From Bromus sterilis (Eukaryota > Streptophyta > Magnoliopsida > Poales > Poaceae), in the NCBI GenBank assembly GCA_950022295.1, contig OX465598.1:339773324-339837323 (forward strand): DNA of 64,000 nucleotides. Reading direction: 5' to 3'. Positions 1-10,999 of the stretch are shown piece by piece; position 1 is the stretch's first letter; every line of letters begins with the position of its first letter. The position numbers and the translations under genes are program-made. Under the pieces are notes generated by a model that was given only the letters and a program-made list of their open reading frames with translations, ran no database searches and was not told the origin of the DNA.

Positions 1-2036
1 ACCATAAAAGAACTTTGAAAAGTAAAGCAATCAAGGTTAGAGATTCAATTCAAGTCATAACATGCAAGAGTCTATATTAACATTGAAACAAGTAACAAAA
101 GAACATTAGGTGCAAGAGCTCTCGCTGTCCGTGACTCGAATGTCTCCAAATGGTGTTTGCGTGCAAGAAGGGGGATAGGGAATACGCGAAAAAGTATTTT
201 TGTGTTGAGAACTCAATCTACTAAAGTTTCACACTTGGTCCTCTTTGGAATCTTATCTTGACTCATCCCCAGACCACTAGCCAGGTACAAGTCAATATTA
301 TCCACTACTTTTCGATATTTTGAGCACTCATGCAATGGATGATCGTAAGCACGAGAGTTGACACTAAGGATGGCAAAGAGAGAAGTACGGAGGAGGAAGA
401 CAAAAAGGATGAGAAAGGCTCACATCAATGAGGACAATCATAGGCAAGAGATGCCAAATGATAGATATGATGTGAGGAGTAGGGATTGCCATGCAACGGA
501 TGCACATACGAGCTAGGAAGCTCTCCAAAGGAACTAGTGGGGGTGCATCTAACTTGCTCGCTCATGAAGACCTAGAGCTCATTTGAGGAGGCTCATCCTT
601 GGAATATGCAAGCCAAGTTGTATAGTCTGAAGGTCCCCACATAGCTATATGCATAATGATCATCTCTACGGAGTACAAGGATATAAAGGGAGTACTAGTG
701 TGGATCTCTCAAAAGGATAGTAGTGTTGCCCCTTTCTCTCTTTTTATTTCTTTTTCTATTTTTTCTATTTTTTGTATTTTTTTGTGGCCTCAATGGCTCT
801 TTCTATTTAACTCTCATTTGTCCTCTTTGGGATCTTTTAATGTGTCCACTTCGGGATCTTTTCCTCACTTAAGGGCAACACTCTATTTTACAAGAAGGTA
901 AAGGAGATCTTTCACACTTTACAAGGTACTCAAAATCATAAAGAAGATGTAACTATCATGATGTATGCAATGTATGTCGCTGCCAGTGTAGCAGGAACAT
1001 GTATGACATGAAGATCAAGTCATGAAGAGGTGGATGTTGCATGGCAATATATCTCGGAAAGGCTATGGAAATGCCTTGATAGGTAGGTATGGTGGCTGTT
1101 TTGAGGAAAGATATAAGGAGGCCTATGATGACAGAGCGTATCATGCCAAGGGTTTGGATGTACTGGCGAAGGTGGACACCAACTCTCGGAATGAGAAGAA
1201 GGCAATGCACGGTACGAGAGAGGCTAGCAAAATATGGGAAGGTGGAAGTGTCAACTTTCAATACTTACATTAGTCCGAAGAACTCATGCACTTATTATCG
1301 GTAACTCTCAATCTAATAAGGAGGTTCACAAAAAGGCAAGTACCCCGAGGAGGAGTGTATGGGGGTTTGGTTATCCTTGCGCATCCTCGACTCATGGTAC
1401 GTGAGTGTTCTCTGATATTCGATCCCTCCAAAGATTAGTGATCCATCTAGTAGCTAGAGTTCTCAACTAGTTTTGTAGGTTTTGAAAATACACACGGATT
1501 GCCCAAAATACGACACCTATCACTAATAGGCTAGAGCTCTTGTCACCAAAAGTTCAAACATTACTCACATCAATACCTCAAAACTATTGCAAGTTACTAC
1601 TAGAAGAAAATAGCAACCTCAATTACCTACTCTCAAGACAAGACACAACTCAGTGCAACAACCAACTCTCTTTAACAAGATAAACATGAAAAACTAAAAA
1701 GAGTTCCAGCAACAAACTAAACAAAATCCAAGGCTCTTGCTAAATACAAACTAAGACTAAAACTAAACATGGTAGTAGCTATGAAAAGATAAAGAACACA
1801 CAACAACAAAAAGATAAGAAGGAAAAATCCTATGATGTGTTCTAAATTTTGAATGTGGAGCGTCTTTCTCTCCCACACAAAGTAAGACGGGATATAACTT
1901 GTTATGAACAGCAAGCAAAGCTAAAGAAAACTAAAAATAAAACCTAAGAGCGAGACGCTCCAAGCATAGCACATAATGCATGAAGTGATAAAAATATAGT
2001 GAGACGAAGGACGAACTGGTGATTGTTGATGGAGAA

Positions 2037-2115
2037 GGGGATGCACGGGGGCATCCCCAAGCTTAGACGCTTGAGTCTCCTTGAATATTTATTGGGGATG
2101 CATGGGGGCATCCCC
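2037..2115. repeat. Paired GGGGATGC-GCATCCCC hairpins, left unit
   Basis: Two inverted repeats, 2037-2058 and 2094-2115, each have 8-base arms GGGGATGC/GCATCCCC and a 6-base loop. They are separated by a short spacer that includes AAGCTT. On the minus strand the first extends an AAGCTTGGGGATG motif identical to the LTR-adjacent polypurine tract. An 80-codon minus-strand frame across the pair is kept in both units but looks like a by-product of the repeats (GMPPCIP occurs twice). Confidence 0.8.
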
Positions 2116-2750
2116 AATCTTGAGCGCTTGACACTCCTGGATCTTCTTTCATCATCTTCCATCGCACACTTGAAAACTCCCTTCATACATAACTCATCAT
2201 AAGCTGATTAGAGAGGTTAGTACCCTTAATAAAATAATTTTTCCCCACTGGATATAAAGATATTCTTGAAGAGCTACTATTTCTCAAGAGTGCCAAAAAG
2301 TTTTTGCAAAGAAAAATCAAGCTTAAGGTTTGCAAAAGTTAGGAGAGACAAAACGTGGCAGAATCTGTGAAAAACAGAACAGCAGGTAGTAAAGATTTTT
2401 TTAGGGGCACTTCTGCAACTCAAATCAAAAAACTCAGAACATACGGAAGTTTCGTAATTGTATAGAGCATGCTGTGTAAAAATTTCAGTTCAAAAAGATG
2501 AACTGGGATTTTTCTGGTCACGAGGACAGAATCTTTTTTCTGGACAGCATGTCACAACTTTTACTTCCCTTGACGTAAGAGGCTATAACTTGGCACAAAG
2601 CTGAAAAATAAAGATACAATGATGTTGCTACAGTAGTAACAATCATCAAGACACAACAAAAGAAAAAATAAAAACCTAAATTCGTTGCGGGCTGGCTCCC
2701 GAAAGCGCTTTCTTTTATGCCTTTAAGCTAGGCATGATGCAAAAGAAGAA

Positions 2751-4839
2751 TCAAGTTTTATCAAGAGAAAGAGAATAACTAGCCCGTGTAACGGACTCAA
2801 AAGGTAACTTGATTTTCTTTCTAGGGAAGTGTTCCATCCACTTTTTGAACGGGAATTGGAATTTTATATTCCCCTCTTTCATGTCAATAACCGCACCAAC
2901 GGTGCGAAGAAAAGGACGTCCCAAAATAATCGGACACAAAGGTTCACACTCTATATCCATAACAATAAAATCAACGGGAACGTAGTTGTCATTGACAATG
3001 ATAAGAACATCGTCGATCTTCCCCAAAGGTTTATTTACGGAAGAATCAACAAGACGAACACCAAAAGAACATGGCTCAAAGGGCTTCAATTCAAACATAT
3101 CAAATATTCTTTTGGGCATAACGGAGGTACTAGCTCCAACATCACATAAAGCATAGCAAGAGAAGTTATTTAATTTAATTTTGATCATAGGGTCCCAACC
3201 ATCATCTAGCTTCCTAGGTACGGAGGCTTCTACTCTAAGCTTCTCCTCCCTAGCTTTGATGAGAGCATTTGTGATATGCTCCGTGAAGGAAAGATTAAGT
3301 GTGCTAGTGTGGGGGTCTCTAGACATTTTGTGTAGCAAGCTAATAACTTCTGAGAGGGTGCAACTATCAAAATCAATATCACTACTATCAAAGGTGGTAG
3401 TAGTGTCGTCTAGGTTCACTTGTTTGAAACCCTCTATGTTCATAGGAGTTTCTTCATCTTCGGTTGAGGTATTAGCATCACCATTAATAGGTCCAACGGG
3501 GCTAGGAGTGCATTGGGTGCTAATAGTTTGGGTGTCCTCAACAATTTGGATAGTGGAAACTGTGTGGTGTGTAGGAAGGCTCTTAATTCTATCCTCTTCC
3601 TCTTTTTCTCTAGCCCACCTTTCTTTAAGTTTAGCCATCATCCTAATATTTTCATTAATTTGCAATTGGATAGCATTAATAGGAGTGGCCTTATTCTCCT
3701 CAAGGGGAGAGGTTCTAATTTTAAGCATCTCCATATCAAGGGCTAAGCTTTCTACCTTCAAAGAGAGATTATCTAATTTAGCTAATTTCTCCTCTACATT
3801 CTTATTGAAGGCTTTTTGGGTAGTGATAAAATCTCTAAGCATGCTTTCTAATTCAGAAGAGGGGTTCTTGTTGCTAGGGTAGGTGTTGTTGTTCCCATAG
3901 TTGGATGGAAACAGTCTAGGATTGCTAGCAAAATTACCCCTATAAGCATTGTTGTTGAAGTTTTTTCTAGCAATAAAGTTCACATCTACTTGTTCTTGAG
4001 CAACCAAAGAATTTAAAGGGACATCATGAGGATCAATAGAGGGTTGCTTGGTAAGTAGAGACATAATTAAATCAACTTTTTCAACGAGGGAGGTAATTTC
4101 CTCGACAGAATTTACCTTCCTACCTGTTGGAGCGCGTTCGGTGTGCCATTGGGAATAATTGGTCACCATCTCATCCAGAAGCTTCGTGGCAGCACCAAGT
4201 GTAGTTGACATAAAGGTTCCTCCCGCGGCCGAATCTAACAGGTTCCGCGAGGTAAAGTTCAAGCCTGCATAAAAAGTCTGGATAACCATCCAGGTAGTCA
4301 AACCATGTGTAGGGCATTTCTTAACAAGAGATTTCATTCATTCCCAAAGCTTGGGCAACGTGTTCATTATCCAATTGCTTAAAATTCATAATGTTACTCC
4401 TCAATTGGATAATTTTAGCAGGTGGGTAGTACTTCCCTATAAAAGCATCTTTGCACTTATCCCAAGAATCTATGCTATTCGTAGGCAAAGATTGAAACCA
4501 AATTTTAGCGTCTCCCCTTAAAGAGAAAGGAAAGAGCTTGAGCTTAACAACATCACCTTCTACTTCTTTATACTTTTGCATATCACATCATTCAACAAAA
4601 TTGTTCAAGTGTAAAGCAGCATCATCTCCAGCACCAGAGAATTGATCTCTCATAACAAGGTTTAGCGAAGCAGGTTTAACTTCATAAGAGGTAGATGAAG
4701 TGGCAGGTGTGGCAATGGGAGTGCAGATAAAGTCTTGGTTGTTGTGACTAGTGAAGTCACACAACTTGGTGTTTTCAGTGGAACCCATAGTAGCAGCAAG
4801 TGTGGCAGATTTATTTGTAAATTTTGATAAAAGACACAA
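2751..4839 (-). pseudogene. gag-protease of left tandem unit, broken
   Basis: Would encode the capsid-type Gag and an aspartic protease of the non-autonomous gypsy element. The N-terminal third holds a retrotransposon Gag region (K-L-x-L-F-P-F-S-L-R-G, then W and F positions). A variable Asn/Ser/Glu-rich linker follows, then a C-terminal protease with CDVGAST and an ILGRPFL motif. It is broken twice relative to the other copy: a TGA about 83 codons in (next to 4588) and a 1-bp insertion near 4350 that shifts the frame. The downstream 528 codons stay open. It keeps about 297 bp (roughly 3252-3550) that the right copy has deleted. The start at 4839 (MGSTEN) is conserved in both copies. Translation now is unlikely. 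Confidence 0.8.
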
Positions 4840-4922
4840 AGATAAAAACTGAAAGGTAAACTAACAAGACTAAAAAACAAAGGTAAAGGGTAGTGTGCAA
4901 CTCCCCTATCTTAGCACCCGGA

Positions 4923-4941
4923 GTCCCCGGCAGCGGCGCCA
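4923..4941 (-). other. Primer-binding site, left unit
   Basis: The minus strand reads TGGCGCCGCTGCCGGGGAC about ten bases inside the LTR, where minus-strand DNA synthesis would be primed. TGGCGCCGTTGCCGGGGA-type sites are typical of Athila/Tat elements and are usually assigned to tRNA-Asp (family knowledge, not checked here). One base differs from the right unit. Confidence 0.7.
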
Positions 4942-4951
4942 GAAATTCGCT

Positions 4952-6238
4952 TGATGGCTTCTCGCCCTTCGTTGGTTACCCCAAGTGGAAGGTTGAGATG
5001 TAGCGCAGCAGCAAGTTTCCCTCAGTAAAGATACCAAGGTTTGTCTCCAGTAGCACTCCAGAGATGATAAGTAGGTGTCAGCGGCGCAACTGACGTGGAC
5101 CTGCACACGGACACAGATAACTTTGTTCCCAACGAAGTTCAGAGAGGTTGTCAATCTCTCCGGTCTTGTTGCTCACAAAGGGTAAAACACAAAGGATAAT
5201 GATAGCAACTAAAAGTAAAAAACAGGAAAGTAAATATAGCGTGGAAACAGTAATAAGGATATGCACCGGGATACGTGATGTTCACTAGTGATGTCTCTCT
5301 CCCAAAAGACGATAAAACTGCTATGCGAGGTGAACAAATTACAGAAGGGAAATTGACAGGATTATGAACGCACCGCAATGCTAACTATGCTACAAAAGAA
5401 AGGAAGAGGCTCAAAAGCACGGGCAGTACGCCAAAATAAGTAGACCGTAATCCAACTGCATCTACTACTAATCATCCACCTTGAGATATCTATCCAGAAC
5501 ATCTCGCTGGTATTAAGTTGCGAGCCCCACCCAAAGTGTAAACCCAGAGCAACATACAACTGCATTAAAAAGCACTTTGCATAAAGTAAACAATCCTGTA
5601 GGGCAGCTCACGAGGTCTAAACCATGAAGAACAAAGAGGGGAGGAGAACATCACATAGCTACTGATCACGGACACATGGTCCAAGGAAAACTACTCACGA
5701 GACATCCGGGGAGCATCCATGGTGGAGAGGAGACTCCCGGAGGTCGGCCCTCCCTCCGGCAGGGTGCCGGGAAGAGGTCTGTTGGTGCTCCCGATCTCGG
5801 AAGCGCGGCGGCGGCGGAACAGAGGCGAGATCGCGAAAAAGGGTTCTTCTTCTGAGGGTTTATCGTCACGGAGAATATATAGGCGAAGGGGGGCAGCCAG
5901 GGGGGCCACCAGGGGTCCAGGCGGCCCCCTGGCGCGGCCAGCCCCTAGGGCGCCTGGGCCTCTGATGGTGGCCCTCTGGCCCCACTCAGGTTCTTCCGGA
6001 AGGTTCTTCTGCGCTGATTTTTTATCTGATTTTTCCCGAATTTTTGGAGCACTTTTTATATGTGGGAAAACTGAAATAGAAAAACAACAGAAAATAGGAA
6101 CTGGCACTGTGGTGCACTGAGTTAATAGGTTAGTCCAAATATGATCAAAAGTGTATGAAAGTGTATCTAGATCATAGCAATATCACACAAAACATGCATG
6201 GAGCAAGCAGAAATTATAGATACGTTTTGGACGTATCA
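4952..6238 (-). repeat. LTR shared between the two tandem units (1.29 kb, internally deleted)
   Basis: On the plus strand it starts TGATGGC and ends CGTATCA, so it has TG...CA ends. It is flanked on the right by a polypurine tract and on the left by a primer-binding site, so it serves as 3' LTR of the right unit and 5' LTR of the left unit. Compared with 11000-12625 it lacks about 325 bp (junction near 5596). A TATA-like box reads CTATATATTC on the minus strand at 5873-5882. GC-rich open frames at 5691-6120 on both strands are LTR sequence, not genes. Confidence 0.85.
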
Positions 6239-6254
6239 ACATCCCCAAGCTTAA
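6239..6254 (-). other. Polypurine tract of the right unit
   Basis: The minus strand reads AAGCTTGGGGATGT immediately before the TGATACG LTR start, the expected place for the plus-strand primer. The same AAGCTTGGGGATG core recurs inside the internal region (see the hairpin repeats). Confidence 0.7.
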
Positions 6255-8354
6255 TTCATGCTCGTCCTCGAGTAGGTAAATGATAACAGCATAATTTCTG
6301 TGGTGACATGCTAGCAACCATATAAGAACTTTAAAAAGTAAAGCAATCAAGGTTAGAGATTCAATTCAAGTCATAACACGCAAGAGTCTATATTAGCATT
6401 GAAACAAGTAAGAAAAGAACATTAGGTGCAAGAGCTCTCGCTGTCCGTGACTCGAATGTCTCCAAATGGTGTTTGCGTGAAAGAAGGGGGATAGGGAATA
6501 AGAGAAAAATATTTATTTGTTGAGAACTCAATCTACTAAAGTTTCACACTTGGTCTTTTTCTGGAATCTTATCTTGACTCGTCCCCAGACCACTAGCCAG
6601 GTACAAGTCAATTTGATCCACTCCTATTTCAATATTTTGAGCACTCATGCAATGGATGAGCGTAAGCACGAGAGTTGACACTTAGGATGGAAAAGAGAGA
6701 AGTACGGAGGAGGAGGAAGACAAAAAAGAAAAGAAAGGCTCACATCAATGAGGACAATCATAGGCAAGAGATGCCAAATGATAGATATGATGTGAGGAGT
6801 AGGGATTGCCATGCAACGGATGCACATATGAGCTAGGAAGCTCTCCAATGAAACTAGTGGGGTGCATCTAACTTGCTCGCTCATGAAGACCTAGAGCTCG
6901 TTTGAGGAGGCTCATCCTTGGAATATGCAAGCCAAGTTCTATAGTGTGAAGGTCCCCCCATAGCTATATGCATAATGATCATCTCTATGGGGTACAAGGA
7001 TATAAGGGGAGTACTAGTGTGGATCTCTCAAAAGGATAGTAGTGTTGCCCCTTTCTCTCTTTTTATTTCTTTTTCTCTTTTTTCTATTTTTTTGTATTTT
7101 TTTTGTGGCCTCAATGGCTCTTTCTATTTAACTCTCATTTGTCCTCTTTGGGATCTTTTATTGTGTCCACTTTGGGATCTTTTCCTCACTTAAGGGCAAC
7201 ACTCTATTTTACAAGGAGGTATAAGAAATCTTTCACACTTTACAAGGTACTCAAAATCATAAAGAAGATGTAGCTATCATGATGTATGCAATGTATGTCG
7301 TTGCCAGTGTAGCAGGAACATGTATGACATGAAGATCAACTCATGAAGAGCTGGAAGTTGCATGGCAATATATCTCGGAAAGGCTATGGAAATGCCTTGA
7401 TAGGTAGGTATGGTGGCTGTTTTGAGGAAAGATATAAGGAGGCTTATGATGACAGAGCGTATCATGCCAAGGGTTTGGATGCACCAGCGAAGTATGCGCC
7501 AACTCTCGAGGTGAGAAAGGGAAATGCACGGTACCGAAGAGGCTAGAAAAAGTATAGGTGGGTGGAAGTGTCAACTTTCGAATACTCACATTAGTCCAAA
7601 GAACTCATGCACTTATTATCGGTAACTCTCAATCTAATAAGGAGGTTCACAAAGATACAAGTACCCCGAGGAGGAGTGTATGGGGGTTTGGTTATCCTTG
7701 CGCATCCTCGAATCATGGTACGTGAGTGTACTCTAATATTCGATCCCTCCAAAGATTAGTGATCCATCTAGTAGTTAGAGTTCTCAACTAGTTTTTGTAG
7801 GTTTTGAAAATACACACGGATTGCCCAAAATACGACACCTATCACTAATAGGCTAAATCTCTTGACACCAAAAGCTCAGACATTACTCACACCAATACCT
7901 CAAAACTATTGCAAGTTACTACTAGAATTAAATAGCAACCTCAATTACCTACTTCCAAGACAAAACACAAGGCAGTGCAACAACCAACTCTCTTAACAAG
8001 ATAAACATGAAAACTAAAGAGAGTTCCAGCAACAAACTAAACAAAAGCCAAGGCTCTTGCTAAAGACAGACTAAGACTAAAACTAAACATGGCAGTAGCT
8101 ACGAAAAGATAAAGAACACACAACAGCAAAAAGATAAGCAGGAAAAATCGTATGATGTGTTCTAGATTGGAGTGGAGCGTGTTTCTCTCCCACACAAAGT
8201 AAGATGGGGTCTAACTTGTTATGACCAGCAAGCAAAACTAAAGAAAACTAAAAAATAAAACCTAAGAGCGAGACGCTCCAAGCATAGCACATAACGCATG
8301 AAGTGATAAAAATATAGTGAGACGAAGGACGAACTGATGATTGTTGATGGAGAA

Positions 8355-8433
8355 GGGGATGCACGGGGGCATCCCCAAGCTTAGACGCTTGAGTCTCCTT
8401 GAATATTTATTTGGGATGCATGGGGGCATCCCC
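8355..8433. repeat. Paired GGGGATGC-GCATCCCC hairpins, right unit
   Basis: Same arrangement as 2037-2115. Hairpin one (8355-8376) is perfect. Hairpin two (8412-8433) has lost one outer pair (G to T). Both are followed by AAGCTT on the plus strand, so the polypurine-like motif occurs twice here as well as next to the LTR. Confidence 0.8.
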
Positions 8434-9079
8434 AAGCTTGAACGCTTGACACTCACGAATCTTCTTTCATCATCTTCCATCGCACACTTGAAAACTCCCT
8501 TCATACATAACTCATCATAAGCTGATTAGAGAGGTTAGTACCCTTAATAAAATAATTTTTCCCCACTGGATATAAAGATATTCTTGAAGAACTACTGTTT
8601 CTCAAGTGTGCCAAAAAGTTTTTGCAAAGAAAAAGCAAGCTTAAGGTTTGCAAAAGTGAAGAGAGGCAAAACGTGGCAGAATTTGTGAAAAACAGAACAG
8701 CAAGTAGTAGAGAATTTTTTCAGGGCACTTCTGCCACTCAAATAAAAAAACTCAGAACATACGAAAGTTTCCCAATTGTATAGAGCACGCTTTCAAAACA
8801 ATTCAGATCAAAAAGATGAGCTGGTGATTTTATTCGAATTTTTCTGTCCAAGGACAGAATCTGTTTTCTGGACAGCATGTCACAACTTTTGCTTCCCTTA
8901 TCATAAGAGGCTATAACTTGGCACAAAGCTGAAAATTAAAGATACAATGATGTTGCGACAGTAGTAACAAACATCAAGACACAACAAAAGCAAAAAGAAA
9001 AACCTAAATTCTTTTCCGGCTGCCTCCCGAAAGCTCTTTCTTTTATGCCTTTAAGCTAGGCATGATGCAAAAAGAAGAA

Positions 9080-10818
9080 TCAAGTTTTATCAAGAGAAAG
9101 AGAATAACTAGCCCGTGTAACGGACTCAAAAGGTAACTTGATTTTATTTCTAGGGAAGTGTTCCATCCCTTTCTTGAGAGGGAATTAGAATTTTATATTC
9201 CCCTCTTTCATGTCAATAACCGCACCAACGGTGCGAAGAAAAGGACGTCCCAAAATAATTGGACACAAAGGTTCACACTCTATATCCATAACAATAAAAT
9301 CAATGGGAACATAGTTGTCATTGACAATGATAAGAACATCGTCGATCTTCCCCAAAGGTTTCTTTACGGAAGAATCAACAAGACGAACTCCAAAAGAACA
9401 AGGCTCAAAGGGCTTAATTCAAACATATCATAAATTCTTTTGGGCATAACGGAGGTACTAGCTCCAACATCACATAAAGCATAGCAAGAGAAGTTATTTA
9501 ATTTAATTTTGATCATAGGGTCCCAACCATCATCTAGCTTCCTAGGTATGGAGGCTTCTACTCTAAGCTTCTCCTCCCTAGATGTGGCAACTATGTGGTG
9601 TGTAGGAAGGCTCTTAATTCTATCCTCTTCCTCTTTTTCTCTAGCCCACCTTTCTTTAAGTTTAGCCATCATCCTAATATTTTCATTAATTTGCAATTGG
9701 ATAGCATTAATAGGAGTGGACTTATTCTCCTCAAGTGGAGAGGTTCTAATTTTAAGCATCTCCATATCAAGGGCTAAGCTTTCTACCTTCAAAGAGAGAT
9801 TATCTAATTTAGCTAATTTCTCCTCTACATTCTTATTGAAGGCTTTTTGGGTAGTGATAAAATCTCTAAGCATGCTTTCTAATTCAGAAGAGGGGTTCTT
9901 GTTGCTAGGGTAGGTGTTGTTGTTCCCATAGTTGGATGGAAACAGTCTAGGATTGCTAGCAAAATTACCCCTATAAGCATTGTTGTTGAAGTTGTTTCTA
10001 GCAATAAAGTTCACATCTACTTGTTCTTGAGCAACCAAATAATTTAAAGGGACATCATGAGGATCAATAGAGGGTTGCTTGGTAAGTAGAGACATAATTA
10101 AATCAACTTTTTCATCGAGGGAGGTAATTTCCTCGACAGAATTTACCTTCCTACCTATTGGAGCGCGTTCGGTGTGCCATTGGGAAAAATTGGTCACCAT
10201 CTCATCCGGAAGCTTCGTGGCAGCACCAAGTGTAGTTGACATAAAGGTTCCTCCCGCGGCCGAATCTAACAGGTTCCGCGAGGTAAAGTTCAAGCCCGCA
10301 TAAAAAGTCTGGATAAACATCCAGGTAGTCAAACCATGTGTAGGGCATTTCTTAACAAGACATTTCATTCGTTCCCAAGCTTGGGAAACGTGTTCATTAT
10401 CCAATTGCTTAAAATTCATAATTTTACTCCTTAATTGGATAATTTTAGCAGGTGGGTAGTACTTCCCTATAAAAGCATCTTTGCACTTATCCCAAGAATC
10501 TATGCTATTCCTAGGCAAAGAATGAAACCAGATTTTAGCTTCTCCCCTTAAAGAGAAAGGAAAGAGCTTGAGCTTAATAATATCACCTTCTACTTCTTTA
10601 TACTTTTGCATATCACACAATTCAACAAAATTGTTCAAGTGTAAAGCAGCATCATCTCCAGCACCAGAGAATTGAACTCTCATAACAAGGTTTAGCAAGG
10701 CAGGTTTAATTTCATAAGAGGTAGCTGAAGTGGCAGGTGTGGCAATGGGGGTGCAGATAAAGTCTTGGTTGTTGTGACTAGTGAAGTCACACAACTTGGT
10801 GTTTTCAGTGGAACCCAT
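9080..10818 (-). pseudogene. gag-protease of right tandem unit, broken near 3' end
   Basis: This is the sister copy of the gag-protease at 2751-4839. The first 484 codons are open from the same MGSTEN start, covering the whole Gag region and the CDVGAST protease motif. Two lesions are visible: an in-frame deletion of about 99 codons in the linker (junction near 9581), and a 1-bp deletion near 9414 that shifts the frame just after the protease motif and removes the normal C-terminus with its ILGRPFL block. The lesions differ from those of the left copy, so they arose separately. An active protease is unlikely; a Gag-like N-terminal product cannot be excluded from sequence alone. Confidence 0.8.
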
Positions 10819-10956
10819 AGCAGTAGCAAGTGTGGCAGATTATTATTTTTGTAATTTTTGATATAAGACACAAAGATAAAAACTGAAAGGTAAACTAACA
10901 AGACTAAAAAACAAAGGTAAAGGGTAGTGTGCAACTCCCCTATCTTAGCACTCGGA

Positions 10957-10975
10957 GTCCCCGGCAACGGCGCCA
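10957..10975 (-). other. Primer-binding site, right unit
   Basis: The minus strand reads TGGCGCCGTTGCCGGGGAC, the same box as in the left unit with the more usual T. It sits about 24 bases from the LTR edge because the LTR-proximal spacer is longer here. Confidence 0.7.
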
Positions 10976-10999
10976 GAAATTATTTGCTTGCGTGCGAGG

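Noticed and set aside
1944..2186. 80-codon minus-strand frame conserved at 8262-8504
   Set aside because: Explained by duplicated hairpins; both copies are paralogous so conservation is not independent evidence of coding.
3181..3882. 233-codon plus-strand frame
   Set aside because: Antisense shadow of the gag-protease frame; low-complexity Ser/Leu composition and no own conservation.
5691..6120. Open frames on both strands over a GC-rich stretch (also at 12065-12439 and 18842-19361)
   Set aside because: They lie in LTR sequence that repeats three times; high GC removes stops by chance and the frames differ between copies.
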